Origin: Bacteroidota bacterium
Lineage (GTDB): Bacteria > Bacteroidota > Bacteroidia > Chitinophagales > Chitinophagaceae
Assembly: GCA_023392575.1 (NCBI GenBank)
Contig: JAEVYV010000154.1
Span: 1-10,902, forward strand
DNA length: 10,902 nucleotides
Direction: 5' to 3'
Below, piece after piece: positions 6,312 through 10,902 of the stretch. The translations under genes and the position numbers were made by a program. Position 1 is the stretch's first letter. Each line of letters opens with the position of its first letter. The notes under the pieces are model-generated. The model was not told where the DNA came from, made no database searches, and was given only the letters and a program-made list of their open reading frames with translations.

Positions 6312-6959
6312 ATGCTTGAATTTTTCTGGTCGTATTCCGACACGGTGATGCCCCTGATCCCCATTGCCGGCCTGGTAAGAGTGAAACACCTGCACAGACA
6401 AGACCGGCTGCTGCTTGGGTATTATATTTTTTGTTTCGCTTTGTTTGCAACCACCAATTACATGGCCGATCGGCGGATCAACAATATGTTTCTCTACCAC
6501 ATTTTTTCACTGGTGGAATTAATGTTGGTATTTCGGTACGCCGCTCATCTTTTTAACAGTACCCGGGTGCATTCCGTTCTTTCGGCGACGCTGATTTTAT
6601 ACGCCATCTATTGGGTTATTAATATTTGGGTATGGGAACCTTTAACACAGTTCAACTCCAATTCCGCCAGCATTGCCAACCTGCTCATTCTTATTGTGTG
6701 TGGTTTGTTCTTTTTATCGCTTAGTGCCAAAAAGGAGCTGCTTTATTTTCAACGACTGCCACAGTTTTGGGTGGGCACCGCTTTTCTTTTTTACTGCGCC
6801 TGCAGCATTCCGGTTTTGCTGGCCTATAAATATTGGGACATCTTTTACGATTTCGACATCAGCGATGCCTGGCACATACAGGTGGTGGCCAATTTCATTA
6901 AATTCGTGCTCTTATCTTATGCATCTTTATGTTCCTACAGGTATCAGGGTGGTTCGTAG
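6312..6959 (+). CDS. Polytopic (about 7 TM) membrane protein, putative sensor partner of the kinase
   Basis: The protein has 215 residues and is almost wholly membrane-embedded, with likely helices near residues 5-23, 33-51, 58-80, 86-107, 119-138, 150-172 and 186-207. No soluble domain longer than about 20 residues is present and no named family was recognised. Polar residues inside the helices stand out, such as H63 and E69 in FLYHIFSLVELMLVF, and could be functional. The ATG at 6312 lies 9 nt after the preceding stop; a TTG directly before it (6309) is less likely. Its last 31 nt overlap the start of the histidine kinase gene, which implies translational coupling. Because that kinase has no sensory domain of its own, this protein is a plausible membrane receptor for it. 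That role is inferred from context, not from homology. Confidence 0.8.
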   Translation: MLEFFWSYSDTVMPLIPIAGLVRVKHLHRQDRLLLGYYIFCFALFATTNYMADRRINNMFLYHIFSLVELMLVFRYAAHLFNSTRVHSVLSATLILYAIYWVINIWVWEPLTQFNSNSASIANLLILIVCGLFFLSLSAKKELLYFQRLPQFWVGTAFLFYCACSIPVLLAYKYWDIFYDFDISDAWHIQVVANFIKFVLLSYASLCSYRYQGGS

Positions 6960-7699
6960 TTATCGGGTCGGCTACATTGCTTGTTTTGCTCATGTTCTTT
7001 TTTCTGTTGTTTTTGCAGAACAGTCGGCGGAAGTTTCAGTATGAACAGGAGCTGCAATTGATCCAGACCCGGTTTGAAAAAACGCTGCTGGAAACCCAGC
7101 TGGAAATTCAGGAGCAAACCTTTACCCAAATCAGCCAGGAAATACACGACAATATCGGGCAGGTATTGAGTCTGGTGCGGTTGAACGTAAACCGCTTGTC
7201 CATTGCCGTGAACGAGGAAAAAATAACCGAAACCGACCGGCTGCTGGGCCAGGCCATAACAGATCTGCGCCAGTTGAGCCACAATCTTAATTCCGACTAC
7301 CTGCAGCGGGCCGGGCTCACAGAGGCCCTGGGGCAGTTGCTCAGCAACCTGGAACGGACCGGCAAATTCACCACCCGGTTCTCGTGCTACGCCGATACAA
7401 TACACTTGAAAAATGACGCCACCATCATTTTGTACCGCATTGTGCAGGAAGCAATCAACAACATCATCAAGCATGCCGATGCCAGCCAGGTGTCCATTTC
7501 CATTGAAGAAGACAACGGCATGCTTTGTATTGTTGTTTCGGATAACGGCAAGGGCTTTGATACTTCCGCAGTAAAAGGCGGCATTGGTTTGAAAAACATC
7601 TTAAGCCGGGCGCAAATGATTGGAGCTACCGTGGAAATGAAAAGCGAACCCAATGCCGGCACATCGGTGATCATCACGGCAAAAAACAATACCGCTTAG
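6929..7699 (+). CDS. HisKA_3-type (NarL/DesK class) sensor histidine kinase without sensor domain
   Basis: A 256-residue kinase. One transmembrane helix (about 7-30) is followed by a coiled-coil (about 31-70) and the HisKA_3 dimerisation domain with phosphoacceptor H73 in the typical EIHDNIGQ motif. The ATPase domain has an N box (VQEAINNIIKHA, about 172-183), a G1 motif DNGKG (205-209) and a G2-like motif GGIGLKNI (217-224). There is no periplasmic, PAS, GAF or HAMP domain; the protein is close to the minimal size for this class. The ATG at 6929 is the only start that keeps the membrane helix, and it overlaps the upstream gene by 31 nt. The next in-frame ATG (6992) would remove most of that helix. 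Kinases of this class pair with NarL/FixJ regulators, and one lies 99 nt downstream. The signal probably comes through the coupled membrane protein. Confidence 0.92.
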   Translation: MFLQVSGWFVVIGSATLLVLLMFFFLLFLQNSRRKFQYEQELQLIQTRFEKTLLETQLEIQEQTFTQISQEIHDNIGQVLSLVRLNVNRLSIAVNEEKITETDRLLGQAITDLRQLSHNLNSDYLQRAGLTEALGQLLSNLERTGKFTTRFSCYADTIHLKNDATIILYRIVQEAINNIIKHADASQVSISIEEDNGMLCIVVSDNGKGFDTSAVKGGIGLKNILSRAQMIGATVEMKSEPNAGTSVIITAKNNTA

Positions 7700-7715
7700 C
7701 GAAGGCAGTCCAAAA

Positions 7716-7738
7716 GCCCCGGGTGCAAAGCATGGGGC
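7716..7738. other. Hairpin between kinase and response regulator
   Basis: GCCCC (7716-7720) pairs with GGGGC (7734-7738), with an inner TGC-AAA-GCA stem (7724-7732). It sits 16 nt after the kinase stop. No proper T-tract follows on the plus strand; on the minus strand only four Ts follow. It may partly attenuate read-through into the regulator gene, but it is not a convincing terminator. Confidence 0.35.
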
Positions 7739-7747
7739 AACTGTTCT

Positions 7748-7755
7748 TATTTTTG
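7748..7755 (+). promoter_or_regulatory. Candidate -7 element TATTTTTG of the LuxR-type regulator
   Basis: TATTTTTG matches TAnnTTTG exactly and lies 43 nt before the regulator ATG, in the 99-nt gap after the kinase. No good TTG is present at the -33 position. If used, the regulator would have its own promoter with a leader of about 35-40 nt. Confidence 0.4.
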
Positions 7756-7770
7756 CGCAAACCAACGTTA

Positions 7771-7798
7771 AAAGAACTTACCAAACAAAGCGTTCTTT
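7771..7798 (+). promoter_or_regulatory. Inverted repeat abutting the response-regulator start codon
   Basis: AAAGAAC (7771-7777) and GTTCTTT (7792-7798) are perfect inverted 7-mers with a 14-nt spacer. The second arm ends at the base before the ATG at 7799. In RNA this would be a hairpin directly in front of the start codon; in DNA it could be a binding site for a dimeric regulator. Confidence 0.4.
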
Positions 7799-8452
7799 AT
7801 GAGAACAACTATTGCTTTAGCCGACGATCATGTGCTGCTGCGCAAGGGCCTGGCCAGCCTGCTGGAAGACCTCGAGTTTGAAGTGCTCTTTGAGGCCGAC
7901 AACGGACGGGAATTCATAGAGAAGCTGCGCACCCACAAACACCCCCAGGTGGTGCTGATGGACATCAACATGCCCGAAATGGATGGCTACGATACCACGC
8001 TGTGGTTAAAGAAAAACCAGCCGGATATTAAAGTGTTGGCCCTTTCTATGTTCAACGACGAAAACGCCATCATCCGGATGCTCAAGAGCGGGGCCAAAGG
8101 CTATCTGCTCAAAGACAGCAGCCCCTCGGAGCTGAAAGCCGCCATCCAATCCCTGGTCGCCAAGGGGTTTTATTATTCCGAACTGGTCACAGGCACCCTC
8201 ATTCACACCATCAACCACATAGATGACCCGGAGAATGCCGCGGTAAAAGAAATGCTGGGCCTAAACGAACGGGAGCTGGAGTTTTTAAAGCTTATCTGCA
8301 CCGAACTGACGTTTAAAGAAATCGCAGAGAAAATGAATGTCAGCCCCCGCACCGTGGATGGTTACCGGGATGTTTTGCTGGAAAAGCTGCAGTGCAAAAC
8401 CCGCATTGGGCTGGTGATTTTCGCCATAAAGAACGGAATTGTGGTGGTCTAA
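7799..8452 (+). CDS. NarL/FixJ (LuxR-type) response regulator
   Basis: A 217-residue regulator with a receiver domain (about 1-120) and a LuxR-type helix-turn-helix (about 153-215). The acidic pair D9-D10, phosphoacceptor D55 (in VVLMDINMP), S83 (in LALS) and K105 (in YLLKDSS) are present. The DNA-binding part shows LNERELEFLKLI, then FKEIAEKMNVSPRTVDGYR, the standard recognition-helix pattern. It is the natural partner of the HisKA_3 kinase 99 nt upstream. The gap between them carries a possible -7 element and an inverted repeat touching the start codon, so expression may be partly independent and perhaps autoregulated. The first residues (MRTTIALADDHVLLRKGL) fit the family start well. Target genes are not evident in the window. 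Confidence 0.94.
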   Translation: MRTTIALADDHVLLRKGLASLLEDLEFEVLFEADNGREFIEKLRTHKHPQVVLMDINMPEMDGYDTTLWLKKNQPDIKVLALSMFNDENAIIRMLKSGAKGYLLKDSSPSELKAAIQSLVAKGFYYSELVTGTLIHTINHIDDPENAAVKEMLGLNERELEFLKLICTELTFKEIAEKMNVSPRTVDGYRDVLLEKLQCKTRIGLVIFAIKNGIVVV

Positions 8453-8573
8453 CCCCGGTGGTTTATGAACAAATTGTATCCCAGGAGGTTGCCTTTTTAA
8501 ACCTGCTGGCTGCCCCACCGAAGTTTAACGCATTCCCCTTTTTTGCGGCCCGCCAGAAACTACAAACTAATAT

Positions 8574-8581
8574 TACCTTTG
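8574..8581 (+). promoter_or_regulatory. Candidate -7 element TACCTTTG of korA, almost touching the start codon
   Basis: TACCTTTG is identical to the lpxD -7 element and matches TAnnTTTG. Only five bases separate it from the korA ATG, so the transcript would be leaderless or nearly so. The nearest upstream TTG (8543-8545) is 28 nt away, longer than the usual spacing of about 17-23. Confidence 0.5.
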
Positions 8582-8586
8582 CCGGC

Positions 8587-10443
8587 ATGGAACGCAAGCA
8601 GGAAGTACTACAGGACGTAGTTATCAAATTTGCCGGGGACAGTGGCGATGGTATGCAGTTGACCGGCACCCAATTTACCAACAATACCGCTTTGTTGGGA
8701 TCCGACCTTTCTACCTTTCCCGATTTCCCGGCCGAAATCAGGGCCCCGCAGGGCACGCTGCCGGGAGTGAGTGGTTACCAATTACGTTTTTCAAGCGACA
8801 GCATCTATACACCCGGCGACACGCTGGATGTGCTGGTGGCCATGAATGCCGCCGCCCTCAAAACCAATTTAAAAAGCCTGAAGAAAGGCGGCAAAATCAT
8901 TGTCAACACCGATGGTTTTGATGCCAAGAACCTAAGGCTGGCCAACTACCCCGAAGGGGTGAATCCCATTAAAGACGATTCGCTGCAGGGTTACGAGGTG
9001 ATTGAAATGGACATTACCAAAATGACCCGTGAGGCGCTGAAGGATTTTCAGATGGGCACCAAGGAAAAAGACCGGGCAAAGAATATGTTCGTGCTGGGCT
9101 TTTTGTACTGGATGTATGGCCGGGACATGAAGAGCACCGAAAAATTTCTGGAAGACAAGTTTGCCAAAAAACCCGAAATCCTGGAAAGCAACCTGAAAGC
9201 CTTACGAGCCGGGTATAATTACGGCGATACGACAGAAACCTTTACCACCCAATACAAGGTTGAAAAAGCAAAGATCGAGGCCGGTACCTACCGGAGCATC
9301 ATGGGCAACCAGGCCCTGGCCTATGGGCTGATTGCGGCTTCTGTAAAAAGCGGCCTTACGCTTTTTTTGGGCACCTACCCCATTACCCCGGCTTCCGATA
9401 TTTTGCACGAATTGAGCCGGCATAAAAATTTTGGGATCAAGACCTTTCAGGCCGAAGACGAAATTGCCGGAATCACGGCGGCCATTGGCGCCAGCTACGG
9501 CGGCCATTTGGGGATCACGTCCACCTCCGGACCGGGCATGGCCTTAAAATCAGAGGCCATGGGGCTGGCGGTGATGCTGGAAATTCCCTTACTGATTGTG
9601 GACGTGCAGCGGGGTGGCCCCTCCACGGGCCTGCCCACCAAAACCGAGCAAAGCGATTTGCTGCAGGCTTACTACGGAAGAAACGGGGAGTGCCCCATGC
9701 CGGTCGTTTCGGCGTCTACGCCCAGCGATTGCTTTGACGCCGTGTATGAAGCCGCCCGCATTTCGGTGGAGCACATGACGCCGGTGATCTTTTTAAGTGA
9801 TGGTTACATTGCCAACGGTGCCGAGCCCTGGAAGTTTCCGGCCACCGAAGACCTGCCGCCGATCCACGTAACCTTCAAAACCGAACTGGGGCACGGCGAG
9901 ACCAAATTTCAACCCTACCAGCGCAACGAAAACCTGGTGCGTCCCTGGGCCCTGCCCGGCACACCGGGACTGGAGCACCGCATCGGTGGACTGGAAAAAG
10001 AAAACATCAGCGGCAATGTAAGCTATGATCCGGAAAACCACCAGCTGATGGTAAAAATCCGGCAGGAAAAAGTTGATAAAATTGCGCTGAATATACCCGA
10101 TCAACAACTGGACAACGGTCCGGAAAAAGGCGACGTGCTGGTACTGGGCTGGGGATCTACCTACGGCGTGATTAAAACCGCCGTGGAGGAATTGTTGAAA
10201 GACGGCCACAGTGTGGCGCATGCCCATTTACGCTACCTGCGTCCCTTCCCCAAAAATCTGGGAGCTCTTTTGGCGAATTACAAAACCGTGTTGGTGCCTG
10301 AGATCAACAACGGCCAGCTGATTAAAATCATCCGGGATCAATTTCTGATCGACGCCAAGGGGTACAATAAAATCATGGGCGTTCCTATTACCAGGCAGGA
10401 ACTGGTAGAGGCCATTAAAAAACATCTTACCGTCGTTGCCTGA
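8587..10443 (+). CDS. korA: 2-oxoacid:ferredoxin oxidoreductase, fused gamma/alpha subunit (KorA-like)
   Basis: The protein has 618 residues, the usual length for the gamma-alpha fusion of 2-oxoglutarate (or related 2-oxoacid):ferredoxin oxidoreductase. This complex converts the 2-oxoacid and CoA to acyl-CoA and CO2 while reducing ferredoxin. The N-terminal gamma domain (about 10-190) starts with VVIKFAGDSGDGMQLTG and includes FPDFPAEIRAPQGT. The alpha domain begins near residue 236 and shows YPITPASDI (264-272) and RGGPSTGLPTKTEQSD (342-357), both family hallmarks. The C-terminal domain starts near 515 (GDVLVLGWGSTYG) and includes LRPFPKN. TPP and the Fe-S cluster belong to the beta subunit, which is not in the window. 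The frame is open upstream to 8392, inside the regulator gene, but family alignment and the -7 element support the ATG at 8587. Substrate preference cannot be read from the sequence. Confidence 0.93.
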   Translation: MERKQEVLQDVVIKFAGDSGDGMQLTGTQFTNNTALLGSDLSTFPDFPAEIRAPQGTLPGVSGYQLRFSSDSIYTPGDTLDVLVAMNAAALKTNLKSLKKGGKIIVNTDGFDAKNLRLANYPEGVNPIKDDSLQGYEVIEMDITKMTREALKDFQMGTKEKDRAKNMFVLGFLYWMYGRDMKSTEKFLEDKFAKKPEILESNLKALRAGYNYGDTTETFTTQYKVEKAKIEAGTYRSIMGNQALAYGLIAASVKSGLTLFLGTYPITPASDILHELSRHKNFGIKTFQAEDEIAGITAAIGASYGGHLGITSTSGPGMALKSEAMGLAVMLEIPLLIVDVQRGGPSTGLPTKTEQSDLLQAYYGRNGECPMPVVSASTPSDCFDAVYEAARISVEHMTPVIFLSDGYIANGAEPWKFPATEDLPPIHVTFKTELGHGETKFQPYQRNENLVRPWALPGTPGLEHRIGGLEKENISGNVSYDPENHQLMVKIRQEKVDKIALNIPDQQLDNGPEKGDVLVLGWGSTYGVIKTAVEELLKDGHSVAHAHLRYLRPFPKNLGALLANYKTVLVPEINNGQLIKIIRDQFLIDAKGYNKIMGVPITRQELVEAIKKHLTVVA

Positions 10444-10470
10444 CAAAGAGTATCGGCCAAACAATGCACA

Positions 10471-10499
10471 AAACACCCGGCACTACGGGTGTTTTTATT
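10471..10499. terminator. Bidirectional terminator between korA and the right-edge gene
   Basis: AAACACCCG (10471-10479) pairs with CGGGTGTTT (10486-10494), a 9-bp stem with a 6-nt loop. On the plus strand the stem runs into TTTTTATTT; on the minus strand it ends in TTTTG. It lies 27 nt after the korA stop and 23 nt beyond the stop of the convergent gene, so it can serve both. Confidence 0.85.
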
Positions 10500-10522
10500 T
10501 GGATGCTGCTTCTACCCGGTTG

Positions 10523-10902
10523 CTAATAATCAATCACCGTAGTGGTTGTTGAATCGGTGGCGCTGCTGGCTTCCGAGGTTATGGCGGCAATGGCAAAGGC
10601 AATGACGGCAACGATCAGCCCCCACATAAAAATGGTATAAGCAATGCGCAGGTACTTGTATTTTTTTGCCAGCACTACGCCCAGGTAATAAATATCCATC
10701 ATCATGGTGTTGTACAAGTACTCCTTGTCCTTGATCATCTGGTTCATGCCCCATTGGTAGTCTTCCAGCCGCATGCGGTGAAAATTGCCAAAAAACAGCA
10801 GGTTGGTTTTTTTATTCCGGATGTCGTCTTCTGTGAACTCGCCCCGGGAAACCGAAGGCCGGGTGGACAAAATTGCAAAGGTGACCGAGCCCAAACAAGT
10901 GG
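10523..10902 (-). CDS. Pycsar effector-like (PycTM/DUF5706) membrane protein, C-terminal part
   Basis: The frame is open through the right edge, so the N-terminus is missing; about 126 residues are visible. The TTG at 10894 is not a credible start because the hydrophobic stretch continues upstream of it (TCLGSVTFAIL). The visible part is the end of one transmembrane helix, then STRPSVS, then a soluble linker with LLFFGNFHRMRLEDYQWGM and a charged segment DKEYLYNTMMMDIYYLGVVL. The conserved KKYKYLRIAYTIFMWGLIVA follows, with a final transmembrane helix and a short Ser/Thr-rich tail. This arrangement matches the C-terminal half of PycTM (formerly DUF5706), the membrane-disrupting effector domain of Pycsar antiphage systems. 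In many Bacteroidota the domain is fused to an N-terminal HD phosphohydrolase domain. Whether that applies here lies outside the window, so a defence role is inference only. The gene converges with korA across a shared terminator. Confidence 0.75.
   Translation of the reverse strand, partial: TCLGSVTFAILSTRPSVSRGEFTEDDIRNKKTNLLFFGNFHRMRLEDYQWGMNQMIKDKEYLYNTMMMDIYYLGVVLAKKYKYLRIAYTIFMWGLIVAVIAFAIAAITSEASSATDSTTTTVIDY

Noticed and set aside
6944..7474. Minus-strand open frame (176 codons) inside the HisKA_3 kinase
   Set aside because: It is antisense to the intact kinase, with low-complexity Gln/Leu-rich translation and no motif.
8392..8586. N-terminal extension of korA into the response-regulator gene
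   Set aside because: The frame is open, but the extra 65 residues overlap the regulator, do not resemble the gamma domain, and are followed by a -7 promoter element just before the ATG at 8587.
9793..10227. Minus-strand open frame (144 codons) inside korA
   Set aside because: It is antisense to the well-conserved alpha and C-terminal domains of KorA and shows no domain signal of its own.

Overview
The window looks like a piece of a Bacteroidota chromosome, most likely from the Chitinophagaceae or a close relative. This is inferred from gene content: a GldH gliding-motility lipoprotein, a BatD aerotolerance protein, a Bacteroidota-style second LpxD paralog and a gamma-alpha fused KorA. Several genes also have the Bacteroidota -7 promoter element TAnnTTTG just before the start codon, and Shine-Dalgarno motifs are largely absent. 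No tRNA, rRNA, CRISPR array, insertion sequence or integrase was recognised.

Layout. (1) Positions 1-965 (+) hold the C-terminal half of batD, entering from the left edge. (2) It converges with a minus-strand cluster, read from 4128 down to 991: yicC-family RNase, gldH, a two-transmembrane histidine kinase and an OmpR-type response regulator. The last three genes are separated by 1 and 9 nt. (3) The 455-nt region 4129-4583 separates yicC from a divergent lpxD-type acyltransferase (4584-5528, +). It holds promoter candidates for both genes and a GC-rich, minus-oriented terminator with no recognised gene in front of it. (4) After lpxD, a 16-bp-stem terminator (5717-5763) insulates a plus-strand four-gene cassette (5871-8452). 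The cassette encodes a small unknown protein ending near a CPTEC motif, a seven-helix membrane protein, a sensor-poor HisKA_3 kinase overlapping it by 31 nt, and a NarL/LuxR response regulator with a candidate promoter of its own. (5) korA (8587-10443, +) encodes the fused gamma/alpha subunit of a 2-oxoacid:ferredoxin oxidoreductase. It is closed by a bidirectional terminator, so korB is not directly downstream. (6) At the right edge, on the minus strand, is the C-terminal part of a protein resembling the Pycsar-effector transmembrane family (PycTM/DUF5706).

How the genes fit together. There are two independent two-component systems. One is linked to gldH; the other is built around an unrecognised membrane protein and a small soluble protein, and is the best candidate here for an undescribed signalling module. 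The PycTM-like fragment is the other item of interest, because that domain is the membrane effector of the cyclic-pyrimidine antiphage system. Only its C-terminus is visible, so a defence role cannot be claimed from this window.
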